64,000 nt of DNA from Symploca sp. SIO1C2 (lineage in GTDB: Bacteria; Cyanobacteriota; Cyanobacteriia; Cyanobacteriales; Coleofasciculaceae): NCBI GenBank assembly GCA_010672925.1, contig JAAHFP010000023.1, positions 22,584 through 86,583 on the forward strand. The letters are read 5' to 3'. A program made the translations under genes and the position numbers. Under the pieces are notes generated by a model. The model was not told where the DNA came from. It did not search any database and saw nothing but the letters and a program-made list of their open reading frames with translations. Shown here piece after piece: positions 1 through 10,563 of the stretch. Every line of letters starts with the position of its first letter. Position 1 is the stretch's first letter.

Positions 1-1860
1 CCTGCGTTACCTCCATTGCTGGCTTCTGCGACAATACCGCCACTACCATCTGTTAAGGTTCCACTCAAGTTAACGGAATCGGAGGCTCCTACAGTAACAT
101 TTCCCGCTTGACCAGTTTGAGTAGAGGTAGAAATTAAACTCTCAGTTACCTCTAATTGCTCTAGTCCTCTTAAGTTAATGTCTCCACCTTGGTTTGCCGA
201 AACATTACTGGCTAAGATTTGGGCAGCATCTTCTAAACTTAGTTGAGAGGTTTGAAGATTGATACCCCCTGCATTACCCCCTTCCCCTTGGGCTTGGGCA
301 GAGATACTACTATTGTTGAGGGCAACTGTGTCTGCCTGATTGAGGTTAATACTACCGGCTTGACCGGTTTTAGTTGAAGCTGAGATACTGCTATTATCAG
401 TCAGGTTTAAGCTATTGACGTTATTGAGGCTGATATTGGCAGGGTCGGTAGAGCCTCCTCCATCGGTTTCCGCACTAATATGACCATAATCGAGGTTAAC
501 GCGGCTAGCATTGAGCTTGATATCACCGGCGATACCATCACCATTGTTACTACTAACGGCTACTTGTGCTCCTTCCTGAATAAACAATTGTTGGGTATTA
601 ATTTCGACACCACCTGCGTTACCTCCATTGCTGGCTTCTGCGACAATACCGCCACTACCATCTGTTAAGGTTCCACTCAAGTTAACGGAATCGGAGGCTC
701 CTACAGTAACATTTCCCGCTTGACCAGTTTGAGTAGAGGTAGAAATTAAACTCTCAGTTACCTCTAATTGCTCTAGTCCTCTTAAGTTAATGTCTCCACC
801 TTGGTTTGCCGAAACATTACTGGCTAAGATTTGGGCAGCATCTTCTAAACTTAGTTGAGAGGTTTGAAGATTGATGCCCCCTGCATTACCTCTTTCCCCA
901 TTAGCTTGGGCAGAGATACTGCTATTGTTGAGGATAACTGAGGCGGCTCGATTGCCTTGTTGGTTTAGGTTAATACTACCGGCTTGACCAGTTTGAGTCG
1001 ATGCTGAGATACTGCTATTATTCGTTAGGTTTAAGCTATTGACATTGTTGAGGCTGATATTGGCGGGGTCGGTAGAGCCTCCACCATCGGTTTCCGCACT
1101 GATACGACCATTATTGAGGTTAACGCGGCTAGCATTGAGCTTGATATCACCGGCGATACCCTCACCATTGTCACTACTAACAGCTACTTCTGCTCCTTCT
1201 TGGATAGACAATTGTTGAGTATTAATTTCGACACCACCTGCGTTACCCCCATTGCTGGCTTCTGCGACAATACCGCCACTACCATCAGTTAAGGTTCCAC
1301 TCAAGTTAACTGATTCGGAGGCTTCTACAGTAACATTTCCGGCTTGACCAGTTTGAGTAGAGGTAGAAATTAAGCTCTCAGTTACCTCTAATTGCTCTAG
1401 TCCTCTTAAGTTGATATCTCCACCTTGGTTAGCAGAAACATTACTCGCTAAGATTTGGGCAGCATCTTCTAAACTTAGTTGAGAGGTGTGGAGATTGATA
1501 CCCCCTGCATTACCTCCTTCCCCATTAGCTTGGGCAGAGATACTACTATTGTTGAGGGCAACTGTGTCTGCTTGGTTGAGGTTGATACTACCAGCTTGAC
1601 CGGTTTGAGTTGATGCTGAGATACTGCTATTATTAGTTAGGTTTAAGCTATTGACGTTGTTGAGGCTGATATTGGCAGGGTTGGTATTGCCTCCACCATC
1701 GGTTTCCGCACTGATACGACCATTATTGAGGTTAACGCGGCTGGCATTAATATTGACATCACCGGCAATACCTTCACCATTGTTACTACTAACGGCTACT
1801 TGGGTTCCTTGCTCAATCGATAATTGTTGAGTATTAATTTCGACGCCGCCTGCATTACCC
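1..1860 (-). repeat. 612-624 bp coding super-repeats in tpsA1
   Basis: The block at position 1 recurs at 613 and at about 1237. Bases 1-275 and 613-887 are almost identical, so the duplication or gene conversion is recent. Related blocks occur in tpsA3, tpsA4 and tpsA5. Each encodes a beta-helix-type segment rich in ISASTQTGQAG and SAQAEGEGGNAGG motifs. Confidence 0.85.
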
Positions 1861-4800
1861 CCATTGCTGGCTTCTGCTGATAACTGCCCATCTCCACTAA
1901 AGGTGACAGAGTTGTTGGCGTTGACTCTCAAGTTTCCCCCCGTACCCATGCCCGAGGTAGAAGCTGAGATTCTAGCACCTTCAGTAAAATTGACTTGCAA
2001 GTCATTGCCGCTATGGGGATTTAACCTCAGATTACCTGCATTAGCAACTCCTTGTGTTTCGGCAAACAAACCAGTTTTAGCACCAGAGAGGTTGAGGGTA
2101 TTAGCTCTGACAGTAAGATTACCACCTGTCCCGGTGTTAGTGGTTGAGGTAGTAGTTGTGGAAACTTGCGCTCCACCGTTAAGATTCAAGGTTGGGGTGG
2201 TAATTTCCACATTGCCTGCAATACCTGAGCTACTGGTTTCTGAAGACAACTTACCATTACCACTCAAGGTTACAGACTGGGGTGCTGTGACGAAAATGTT
2301 ACCACCTAGCCCTTTACTAGTGCTGGAAGTTGATATCTCCGCTCCATCCTGGAATAAAATGGACAATGTTTGTCCATCCGTGTAAGGTCGCAAGTTAATA
2401 TTTCCCGCACTTCCGCTACTGCTGGTTTGGGCAGACAAAGCACTAGCAGCATCAAGAAGTCTAATTTCTGGTGCAGATATACTGATACCTCCTGCCTGTC
2501 CTGTATTGCTAGTGTTACTGATAATTTGACTATTATTAAAGGTGACTAGACCAGGGCTAGTTAGGGCGACATTCCCTGCTGAGGCACGACCTTTAGTGTC
2601 GCTTTCAATCCTACTATTGTTGAATGTAAGGTTTCCTAAGCTGTTGATAGTGATATCTCCTGATTGACCTGCTTCACCAACATTCAAAGTGATTGGTTCA
2701 ACCCGTAATGGGTTTTTCACTGTCACCTGCCCACTGGTCAGAATGTTGGTATCGGCAATCAATAAATCTCCCCTTCCTTCTACTTGAACATTCCCAGCTT
2801 TAGATTCTGCCCAAGAAGAGAGGGTTAATATATCGAGATTGCTCACAGTGTTTTGCGCTTCTAGAGTAACTTTACCACCATCTCCTGCATTTCTTCCTGC
2901 CTCGGAGATAGAAAAGGAGTTAAGCAATATGGTGTCGGGACTTCCTTCAATATTCCCATCTATGGAGCTGAGGGAAATTGCTCCTCCAGTTCCACTACTA
3001 CCCGATTTTGAATACGAAAATGAGTTCAAATCTCTAGTAATAATGATATCATTGTTGGCAATTAGGCTAATCGACCCTCCATTACCTGCATTGCCATTAA
3101 TTGAGTGCGAAACAGAGAGCAAACTACTAGTGATATTGATATTATCGTTGGCAATTAAGCTAATCGCCCCTCCATTTCCTGCATTGCCATCAATTGAGTC
3201 CGAGGGAGAGAACAAACCACCAGTGATATTGATATTGTTGGCAATTAAGCTAATCGCCCCTCCATTTCCTGTATTGCCATTAATTGAGGTCGACCTAGAC
3301 CATGCTCCAGAGAACCAATAGCCAGTGATATTGATATCGTTGGCATGTAAGCTAATCGCCCCTCCATTCCCTGCATTGCCATTAGTTGAGGTCGAGCCAG
3401 AGTCCAAATTACCAGTGATATTGATATCGTTGGCATTAAAGCTAATCGCCCCTCCATTTCCTGCATTGCCTTTCTCTGAGAACGAGCCAGACAATAATCC
3501 AGAGTTCAAATGATCAGTGATATTGATATTGTTGGCATTAAAGCTAATCGCCCCTCCATTCCCTGCATTGCCATTAGTTGAGCGTGAGCTAGAGTCCAAA
3601 TTACCATAGATATCGATATCGTTGGCATTAAAGTTAATCGCCCCTCCATTCCCCCCATTACCTTTCTCTGAGATCGAGCCAGAGACCAAATAGCCTCCGA
3701 TATTGATATCGTTGGCATTAAAGTTAATCGCCCCTCCATTTCCTGCATTGCCATTAATTGAGCGTGAGCGAGAGTCCAAATTACCATTGATATTGATAAT
3801 ATAGTTGGCATTAAAGCTAATCGCCCCTCCATTTCCTGCATTGCCACTATCAGAGAACGAGCTAGAATTCAAATTGCCAGTGATATCGATAATATCGTTG
3901 GCATTAAAGCTAATCGCCCCTCCATTTCCTGCATTGCCATTAATTGAGCGTGAGCGAGAGTCCAAATTACCATTGATATTGATAATATAGTTGGCATTAA
4001 AGCTAATCGCCCCTCCATTTCCTGCATTGCCACTATCAGAGAACGAGCTAGAATTCAAATTGCCAGTGATATCGATAATATCGTTGGCATTAAAGCTAAT
4101 CGCCCCTCCATTCCTTGCATTGCCAAAAAATGAGAACGAGCTAGAGTCCAAAAAGCCAGTGATATTGATATCGTTGTTGGCATGAAAGCTAATTGCCCCT
4201 CCATTTCCTGCGTTGCCTTCAAATGAGAACGAGCTAGAGTTCAAAAAGCCAGTGGTAATACTGCCATTAGCAGCAGAGAGGATGATATCCCCTCCATTCC
4301 CAGGATCGCCAACAAAATCAAAACCACCAACAGAAGTATCAATATTACCAACAGTAATCCCCAATGGTATCCCTAAAGCAGGAGGTATAAAACTCGTACC
4401 TCCTCCATTCTGAGGCAGATTAGGATTAGTTACTGAATCTAACCCTGACCGTAAAATCACCGATGGCTTTTCTGTCAGAGTCGCATAATCTGGATCATCT
4501 ACCGGAATTGTGGCATCAGGTCCGGTAATCTGAATATTCCCACCCTTAATACTACCCGTCGCCTCCACCTTCAGAGCAACACCTGTATAGTTCCCAAACT
4601 CCACATCCCCATTTACCCGAATAATCGGGTCATACCAACTGATAAAATCCCCCGGTGTTCCTGCCAATGTCTGCATGGAGAGATTACCACCACTGAAAAA
4701 GTGAGCATCCCCGGAAATATCTCCATCACTAATCAGAGTAAAATCACCCCCACTTCCTAGCTGGGAGTTAGGGTGATTGAGGGTAAAAATATCAATTGCT

Positions 4801-5651
4801 TGATTTCCTTGCATTGTCAGATGTCTACCCGACGTGGCAATAGCTGGATTGGTTACACTATCGTGCAACTTGGCTGTATCCGTTGCCAGAAGGTTTAAAT
4901 CCCTTCCCGCCTGCAACTGACCCGACAAATCAAGACTACTTCCTACTAAAGTAAGGTCTTGCCCGGTGGTTAAATTCCCTTGATTAACAATTTCTGCTTG
5001 AGGCTGAGCATTCCCCCACTGTATCCCCGGAGTTACGTTAATCGCCAACAACGGCGGTGCTTCTGGATTGGTGGCACTAAAGCTACTCCCATCAGAAAAA
5101 TTAAATCCATTTTCCGTAGAAGCCACAAACGAACCTGCTACATCCAACTGAGCATTGGGGCCAAAGAAAATACCATTGGGATTAACCAAAAATAAATTAG
5201 CATTTCCCAATACCCCCAAGGTTCCTAAAATATCTGAACCATTATTCCCAGTAACCCGACTCAAGATATTCTCAATACCGGCAGGATTGGCAAAATAAAC
5301 CCTTTGTCCATCTAAGACATTGAACTCCAGAAAACTATGGAACAAGTTTGTCCCTCGCAGTGCTCCACCCTCGATACGTTCACCTAAACTACCTTGAATA
5401 TCTACACCTTCTATAACCAGAGAATCTTCCCCTGGTAAAGTAGCATCGGGGATAATTTGAGCATTTGCAGGAGGCAGGAGTAACCCACCCCTAACCCCTC
5501 CCAGGAGGGGAACAAGAGGTAGGAGGCAGAAGCGGAGAAGGCTTTTGTAGTGAGTTTTTTTACCTTTTTTAAGTGGCGAGTGATTAGTGTAGGGCGGCAC
5601 AAAAAACCCAACCATCAGAAAAATTTGTGCACTCATTTTGGTGAAATACAT
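1..5651 (-). CDS. TpsA1, two-partner-secretion exoprotein (3' end outside window)
   Basis: This is a filamentous-haemagglutinin-type exoprotein, predicted to be exported by Sec and then through an outer-membrane TpsB partner to the cell surface. Reading starts at the ATG at 5651-5649 (MYFTKMSA) and the same frame is still open at base 1, giving at least 1883 residues. A long signal region ends near PPANA/QIIPD. It is followed by the TPS secretion domain with the hallmark NPNGIFFGPNAQ. The middle holds about 13 copies of a 30-residue Gly/Asn/Ser repeat (NAGNGGAIS..NDINITGNLDS). The distal part is made of about 204-208-residue super-repeats. A GAGGAG sequence lies 14 nt before the ATG, a rather long spacing. 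The family assignment is strong; the surface role (adhesion, aggregation) is inferred. Confidence 0.9.
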   Translation of the reverse strand, partial: MYFTKMSAQIFLMVGFFVPPYTNHSPLKKGKKTHYKSLLRFCLLPLVPLLGGVRGGLLLPPANAQIIPDATLPGEDSLVIEGVDIQGSLGERIEGGALRGTNLFHSFLEFNVLDGQRVYFANPAGIENILSRVTGNNGSDILGTLGVLGNANLFLVNPNGIFFGPNAQLDVAGSFVASTENGFNFSDGSSFSATNPEAPPLLAINVTPGIQWGNAQPQAEIVNQGNLTTGQDLTLVGSSLDLSGQLQAGRDLNLLATDTAKLHDSVTNPAIATSGRHLTMQGNQAIDIFTLNHPNSQLGSGGDFTLISDGDISGDAHFFSGGNLSMQTLAGTPGDFISWYDPIIRVNGDVEFGNYTGVALKVEATGSIKGGNIQITGPDATIPVDDPDYATLTEKPSVILRSGLDSVTNPNLPQNGGGTSFIPPALGIPLGITVGNIDTSVGGFDFVGDPGNGGDIILSAANGSITTGFLNSSSFSFEGNAGNGGAISFHANNDINITGFLDSSSFSFFGNARNGGAISFNANDIIDITGNLNSSSFSDSGNAGNGGAISFNANYIININGNLDSRSRSINGNAGNGGAISFNANDIIDITGNLNSSSFSDSGNAGNGGAISFNANYIININGNLDSRSRSINGNAGNGGAINFNANDINIGGYLVSGSISEKGNGGNGGAINFNANDIDIYGNLDSSSRSTNGNAGNGGAISFNANNINITDHLNSGLLSGSFSEKGNAGNGGAISFNANDINITGNLDSGSTSTNGNAGNGGAISLHANDINITGYWFSGAWSRSTSINGNTGNGGAISLIANNINITGGLFSPSDSIDGNAGNGGAISLIANDNINITSSLLSVSHSINGNAGNGGSISLIANNDIIITRDLNSFSYSKSGSSGTGGAISLSSIDGNIEGSPDTILLNSFSISEAGRNAGDGGKVTLEAQNTVSNLDILTLSSWAESKAGNVQVEGRGDLLIADTNILTSGQVTVKNPLRVEPITLNVGEAGQSGDITINSLGNLTFNNSRIESDTKGRASAGNVALTSPGLVTFNNSQIISNTSNTGQAGGISISAPEIRLLDAASALSAQTSSSGSAGNINLRPYTDGQTLSILFQDGAEISTSSTSKGLGGNIFVTAPQSVTLSGNGKLSSETSSSGIAGNVEITTPTLNLNGGAQVSTTTTSTTNTGTGGNLTVRANTLNLSGAKTGLFAETQGVANAGNLRLNPHSGNDLQVNFTEGARISASTSGMGTGGNLRVNANNSVTFSGDGQLSAEASNGGNAGGVEINTQQLSIEQGTQVAVSSNNGEGIAGDVNINASRVNLNNGRISAETDGGGNTNPANISLNNVNSLNLTNNSSISASTQTGQAGSINLNQADTVALNNSSISAQANGEGGNAGGINLHTSQLSLEDAAQILASNVSANQGGDINLRGLEQLEVTESLISTSTQTGQAGNVTVEASESVNLSGTLTDGSGGIVAEASNGGNAGGVEINTQQLSIQEGAEVAVSSDNGEGIAGDIKLNASRVNLNNGRISAETDGGGSTDPANISLNNVNSLNLTNNSSISASTQTGQAGSINLNQQGNRAASVILNNSSISAQANGERGNAGGINLQTSQLSLEDAAQILASNVSANQGGDINLRGLEQLEVTESLISTSTQTGQAGNVTVGASDSVNLSGTLTDGSGGIVAEASNGGNAGGVEINTQQLFIQEGAQVAVSSNNGDGIAGDIKLNASRVNLDYGHISAETDGGGSTDPANISLNNVNSLNLTDNSSISASTKTGQAGSINLNQADTVALNNSSISAQAQGEGGNAGGINLQTSQLSLEDAAQILASNVSANQGGDINLRGLEQLEVTESLISTSTQTGQAGNVTVGASDSVNLSGTLTDGSGGIVAEASNGGNA
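3020..4260 (-). repeat. About 90-bp coding repeats in tpsA1
   Basis: Tandem 84-93 bp units encode a 28-31-residue module that contains GNAGNGGAIS and DINITGNLDS. The period is a multiple of three throughout, so unit gain or loss keeps the frame. Confidence 0.85.
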
Positions 5652-6036
5652 AATGGTATTAAAATCTCCTCAAAAATTTAATTTTTCTAAGTAGATGAGC
5701 CAATGAGTAGACAATAGTGCAATTAATAACAACTATCCTGGCATTAGAATTTGGACAAAATTAATTGTTTTATCTTAATTAGTCTATTTACTGTTTCTAT
5801 ATTGATTCATTTAACTCAGCTCTGTCAGTCGTAAAAGTAAGATTATAAAGTTGTAAAGTTGGGTAAGGGATGCCAACTCGCCTTCTACTAAAACTCAGAT
5901 CTTGCACCAAGTCTAAAATTGACCTGTGTCGTGAGGGAACAGGGAACAGGGAACAGGGAAAAGTAAGAAGATTTGACGATTTCAGCATCAGAATTGATTA
6001 TCGAAAAAATAGAGTGTTGGTTTTTGTTTGGACATG
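5652..6036 (-). promoter_or_regulatory. Upstream region of tpsA1, duplicated upstream of tpsA2
   Basis: This 385-bp gap carries the 5' flank of tpsA1. It is closely matched by the flank of tpsA2 (10564-10770), including the run TTTGGACAAAATTAATTG on the plus strand. A -10-like TCTAAT sits in the position of the TATAAT of the tpsA2 copy. A GGGAACA minisatellite is present near 5936-5960, next to the 3' end of tpsA2. No further gene is seen. Confidence 0.45.
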
Positions 6037-9000
6037 TTATCGTCCTCCTTGACAGGATGCTTGGGGTTGCCATGTCCCTTGGTTATTGCTGCTTGGAACA
6101 TGGGCAGTAAGGAGCACGTTACCTTGTTCATCGATAATCCAGCCTTGGGCTTCTACCAGTTGTTCAGGAGAAGAGGTAGGATTAGTTGTTGAGGTTGGCT
6201 GAGTGGCAGTGCTGTTAACAGGTGTGCCTAAATCTGCGATCGCTCTTTGTGAACTGAGCATATCTGTAGGGCTAGGAGGCAGTCCATCCCTTCCTGTTAC
6301 TGTAAATTCATTCCTGCCGCTTCCTGTTGGGGAGCAGGTTTGGTCTAGTTGAGGGGCTACGGTGTCTATGGGGAGTTCGCTTAATCCTTGACTAGGATCT
6401 ATGGCCAGGGAATTAATGGTAATTTGACCAGAAATACCGAAGTCGGAACTCGCATCTATATCATTAGCACCATTACCATCAATCGCTTTTCCTTCTTGGA
6501 TACCGTAGAGACCCAAGTTGGATGTGATGTCGATACGTCCTCCATTTCCCCCTTCGGCTTTGGCAATGATATCACTACCATTTTCCCCAGTTGACGGGAA
6601 GGCAACGAAGATTCCCCTCTCTGAGCTTAGATTAATAGTAATGTTACCGCCGTTAGCCTCTCCAATTGCTTCGGCAGAAATCAGGCTTTCGTTCCTCAGA
6701 AACAGAGCATCGGCTAATTCGAGGTTAATATTGGCACCAAGTTGTGAACCATTACCTCCGGTGATAGCGGTGAGTTGTCCCTGATTTAAATTCAGGTTAT
6801 CGGCGGTGATAGAAAGATTACCAGCTTGTCCAGAGGTACTACTAACGGTGACCTGTGCGCCGTCTTGAATATTCACCTGAGGGGCGGTAATTTCCACATT
6901 GCCAGCACTACCGCCATTGCTGGCTTCTGCTAGGATACCACCACTACCATTTGTTAGAGTGGCACTCAAGTTAACCGAATCGGAGGCTTCTACGGTAACA
7001 TTTCCTGCTTGACCAGTTTCAGTAGAGGTAGAAATTAAGCTCTCAGTTACAAATAATTTATCTAGGGCTCGTAAGTTGATGTCTCCGCCTTGATTAGCTG
7101 ACACATTACTGGCTAAAATTTCAGCAGCATTTTCTAAACTCAGTTGAGAGGTATGGAGATTAATGCCCCCTGCGTTACCTCCTTCCCTATCAGCTTGGGC
7201 AGAGATAATGCTGTTATTGAGGCTGACTGAGGCAGCTGGATTATCTGCTTGGTTGAGGTTAATACTACCAGCTTGACCGGTTTGGGTAGAAGCGGATATC
7301 TCACTGCGATCGCGTAATCGTAGAGAGCTTAAATTCAGTAATTGAATATCACCACCTTCACCTGTCTCGGTGGTTGCGGTTAATCTAGCTTGGTTATCTA
7401 AAACTACGAAAGGGGCATTAATCGTGAGGTTTCCTGCCCTGCCCTCACCCGTACTACTGACGGTGGCACTAGCACTATCTTGAAGGGTCAGTTGGTTAGC
7501 TGTAATCTCTAGGTTTCCAGCATTAGCAGCTCCTTTGGTTTCGGCAAACAGACCACTGTCAGCACCAGAGAGGTTGAGGGTATTAGCTCTGACGGTAAGA
7601 CTACCACCTATCCCTGTATTCTCGGTGGAGGTAGTGGTGGTGGAAACTTGCGCTCCACCGTTAATATTCAAGGTTGGGGTGGTAATTTCCACATTGCCTG
7701 CAATACCGGAACCACTGGTTTCTGAAGACAACTTGCCATTACCACTCAAGGTCACAGACTGGGGTGCTGTGACGAAAATGTTACCACCTAGCCCTGTGCT
7801 AGTGCTGGAGGCTGATATGTCTGCTTCATCCTGGAATAGAATAGATAATGTTTGTCCATCCGAGTCAGGTCGCAAGTTAATATTTCCCGCACGTCCGCTA
7901 CTGCTGGTTCGGGCAGACACAATACTATCAGCATCAAGAAGCCTGATTTCTGGGGCGGAGACAGTGATACTTCCTGCCTGTCCTGTACTGCTAGTGTTAC
8001 TGATAATTTGACTATTATTAAAGGTGACTAAACTGGGGCTAGTTATTGCCACATTCCCTGCTGAGGCACTGCCTTTAGTGTCGCTTGCAATCAGAGTATT
8101 GTTGAATGTGAGGTTTCCTAAGCTGTTGATAGTGATATCTCCTGATTGACCTACCTCTGTTTGCCCAACAGCTAAAGTACTGATTAGTCCTAGAAATGGA
8201 ACTTCCACTGTCATCTGCCCACTGGTCAGAATGTTAGTATTGCTAATCAATAAATCTTCCCTTCCTTCTACTTGAACATTTCCGGCTCTGGATTCTGTCC
8301 CAGAAGAGAGGGTTAATATATCTAGATTGCTCACAGTTTTTTGTGCTTCTAGAGTAATGTGACCACCATCTCCTGCGATTACTCCTATATCAGAGATAGA
8401 AAATGAGTTAAGGGATGAAGAGCGAGTGGTGTCGGGACTTCCTTCAATATTCCCATTTCTGGCGTTGAGGGAAATTGCTCCTCCAGTCCCACTACTACCC
8501 AATGTGGAATTTGAAAATGAGTCTAAATTGCCAGTGAGGTTGATATCATTGTTGGCATTTAAGCTAATCGCCCCTCCATTCCCTGCATTGCCTGAAATTG
8601 AGATCGAGCTAGAGTCCAAATCACCCGCAGTAATGCTGCCGTTGGCATGGAAGCTAATCGCCCCTCCATTCCCTGCATTGCGTTTGCTTGAGAACGAAAA
8701 TGAGTCTAATTTGCCAGTGATATTGATATCGTTGGTATGGAGGCTAATCGCCCCTCCATTCCCTACATTGCCATTAAGTGAGAACGAGCTAGAGTCCAAA
8801 TTACCAGTGATATTGATATCGTTGTTGGCATGTAAGCTAATCGCCCCTCCATTCTCTACATTGCCACTAGTTGAGGACGAGCTAGAATTCAAATTGCCAG
8901 TGAGCTTGATATTGTTGTTGGCAATTAAGCTAATTGCTCCTCCATTTCCTTCATTGCCATTAGTTGAGGAAGAGCTAGAATTCAAATTGCCAGTGAGCTT

Positions 9001-10563
9001 GATATTGTTGTTGGCAATTAAGCTAATCGCCCCTCCATTCCTTCCATTGCCATTAGTTGAGGAAGAGCGAGAGTCCAAATTACCAGTGATATTGATATCG
9101 TTGTTGGCAATTAAGCTAATCGCTCCTCCATTACCTGCATTGCCACTATCAGAGAACGAGCTAGAATTCAAATTGCCAGTATTAATACTACCGTTAGCAG
9201 CAGAGAGGATGATATCCCCTCCATTTGCATCATCACCAAAAACACCAGTATCAATATTACCAACAGTAATCCCCAATGGTATCCCTAAAGCAGGAGGTAT
9301 GAAACTCGTACCTCCCCCATTTTGAGGCAGATTAGGATTAGTCACGGCATCTAACCCTGCCCGTAAAATCACCGATGGCTTTTGTGTCAGAGTCGCATAA
9401 TCTGGATCATCTACCGGAATTGTGGCATCAGGTCCGGTAATCTGAATATTCCCACCCTTAATACTACCCGTCGCCTCCACCTTCAGAGCAACACCTGTAT
9501 AGTTCCCAAACTCCACATCTCCATTTACCCGAATAATCGGGTCATACCAACTGATAAAATCCCCCGGTGTTCCTGCCAATGTTTGCATGGAGAGATTACC
9601 ACCACTGACAAAGTGAGCATCCCCGGAAATATCTCCATCACTAATCAAAGTAAAATCCCCCCCACTCCCTAGCTGTGAGTTAGGGTGATTGAGGGTAAAA
9701 ATATCAATTGCTTGATTTCCTTGCATCGTCAGATTTCTACCCGACGTGGCAATAGCTGGATTGGTTACATTATCGTGCAACTTGGCTGTATCCGTTGCCA
9801 GAAGGTTTAAATCCCTCCCCGCCTGTAACTGACCCGACAAAGTGAGACTACTTCCTACTAAATTCAGGTCTTGCCCAGTGGTTAAATTCCCCTGATTAAC
9901 AATTTCTGCTTGAGGCTCAGAAGTTCCCCACTGAATCCCCGGAGTCACATTAATCGCCAACAACGGCGGTGCTTCTGGATTGGTAGCACTAAAACTACTC
10001 CCATCAGAAAAATTAAATCCATTTTCCGTAGAAGCCACCAACGAACCTGCTACATCTAACTGAGCATTGGGGCCAAAGACAATACCATTAGGATTAACCA
10101 AAAATAAATTGGCATTTCCTAATACTCCCAAGGTTCCTAAAATATCTGAACCATTATTCCCAGTAACCCGACTCAAGATATTCTCAATACCAGCAGGATT
10201 GGCAAAATAAACTCGTTGTCCATCTAAGACATTAAACTCTTGAAAACTATGGAATAAGTTAGCTCCTCGTAGTGCTCCACCTTCGATGCGAGCGCCCGGA
10301 CTACCTTGAATATCGACACCTTCTATAACCAGAGAATCTTCCCCTAGCAAAGTAGCATCGGGGATAATTTGAGCATTTGCAGGAGGCAGGAGTAACCCAC
10401 CCCTAACCCCTCCCAGGAGGGGAACAAGAGGTAGGAGGCAGAAGCGGAGAAAACTTTTGTAGTAATTTTTTTTACCTTTTTTAAGTGGCGAGTGATTAGT
10501 GTAGCGCGGCACAATTAATCTACCCAAGAGAAAAATTACTGCATTCATTCTGGTGAAATGCAT
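6037..10563 (-). CDS. TpsA2, two-partner-secretion exoprotein, complete
   Basis: This is a 1508-residue exoprotein and the shortest complete paralog. The N terminus has a 64-residue signal region with two hydrophobic stretches, ending PPANA/QIIPD. The TPS domain covers roughly residues 66-330 and includes NPNGIVFGPNAQLDVAG. Residues about 450-700 hold about eight 30-residue repeats (NGGAISL..NNIKLTGNLNSSSSS). The rest is a beta-helix-like array of SVTLSGNG and VEITTPTLN motifs. The C terminus has a tail shared by all paralogs, with TCSPTGSGRNEFTVTGRDG and then VEAQGWIIDEQGN. A GAGGAG ribosome binding site precedes the start. The type-A module after the TPS domain (KLHDNVTNP, SGGDFTLISDG) is shared with TpsA1 and TpsA4. 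Export through a TpsB is inferred from the family; the ligand is unknown. Confidence 0.93.
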   Translation of the reverse strand: MHFTRMNAVIFLLGRLIVPRYTNHSPLKKGKKNYYKSFLRFCLLPLVPLLGGVRGGLLLPPANAQIIPDATLLGEDSLVIEGVDIQGSPGARIEGGALRGANLFHSFQEFNVLDGQRVYFANPAGIENILSRVTGNNGSDILGTLGVLGNANLFLVNPNGIVFGPNAQLDVAGSLVASTENGFNFSDGSSFSATNPEAPPLLAINVTPGIQWGTSEPQAEIVNQGNLTTGQDLNLVGSSLTLSGQLQAGRDLNLLATDTAKLHDNVTNPAIATSGRNLTMQGNQAIDIFTLNHPNSQLGSGGDFTLISDGDISGDAHFVSGGNLSMQTLAGTPGDFISWYDPIIRVNGDVEFGNYTGVALKVEATGSIKGGNIQITGPDATIPVDDPDYATLTQKPSVILRAGLDAVTNPNLPQNGGGTSFIPPALGIPLGITVGNIDTGVFGDDANGGDIILSAANGSINTGNLNSSSFSDSGNAGNGGAISLIANNDINITGNLDSRSSSTNGNGRNGGAISLIANNNIKLTGNLNSSSSSTNGNEGNGGAISLIANNNIKLTGNLNSSSSSTSGNVENGGAISLHANNDINITGNLDSSSFSLNGNVGNGGAISLHTNDINITGKLDSFSFSSKRNAGNGGAISFHANGSITAGDLDSSSISISGNAGNGGAISLNANNDINLTGNLDSFSNSTLGSSGTGGAISLNARNGNIEGSPDTTRSSSLNSFSISDIGVIAGDGGHITLEAQKTVSNLDILTLSSGTESRAGNVQVEGREDLLISNTNILTSGQMTVEVPFLGLISTLAVGQTEVGQSGDITINSLGNLTFNNTLIASDTKGSASAGNVAITSPSLVTFNNSQIISNTSSTGQAGSITVSAPEIRLLDADSIVSARTSSSGRAGNINLRPDSDGQTLSILFQDEADISASSTSTGLGGNIFVTAPQSVTLSGNGKLSSETSGSGIAGNVEITTPTLNINGGAQVSTTTTSTENTGIGGSLTVRANTLNLSGADSGLFAETKGAANAGNLEITANQLTLQDSASATVSSTGEGRAGNLTINAPFVVLDNQARLTATTETGEGGDIQLLNLSSLRLRDRSEISASTQTGQAGSINLNQADNPAASVSLNNSIISAQADREGGNAGGINLHTSQLSLENAAEILASNVSANQGGDINLRALDKLFVTESLISTSTETGQAGNVTVEASDSVNLSATLTNGSGGILAEASNGGSAGNVEITAPQVNIQDGAQVTVSSTSGQAGNLSITADNLNLNQGQLTAITGGNGSQLGANINLELADALFLRNESLISAEAIGEANGGNITINLSSERGIFVAFPSTGENGSDIIAKAEGGNGGRIDITSNLGLYGIQEGKAIDGNGANDIDASSDFGISGQITINSLAIDPSQGLSELPIDTVAPQLDQTCSPTGSGRNEFTVTGRDGLPPSPTDMLSSQRAIADLGTPVNSTATQPTSTTNPTSSPEQLVEAQGWIIDEQGNVLLTAHVPSSNNQGTWQPQASCQGGR
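8490..9190 (-). repeat. About 90-bp coding repeats in tpsA2
   Basis: About eight tandem units encode the same Gly/Asn/Ser-rich 30-residue module as in tpsA1 and tpsA4. They include near-identical neighbours such as the two NIKLTGNLNSSSSSTNGN units. Confidence 0.8.
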
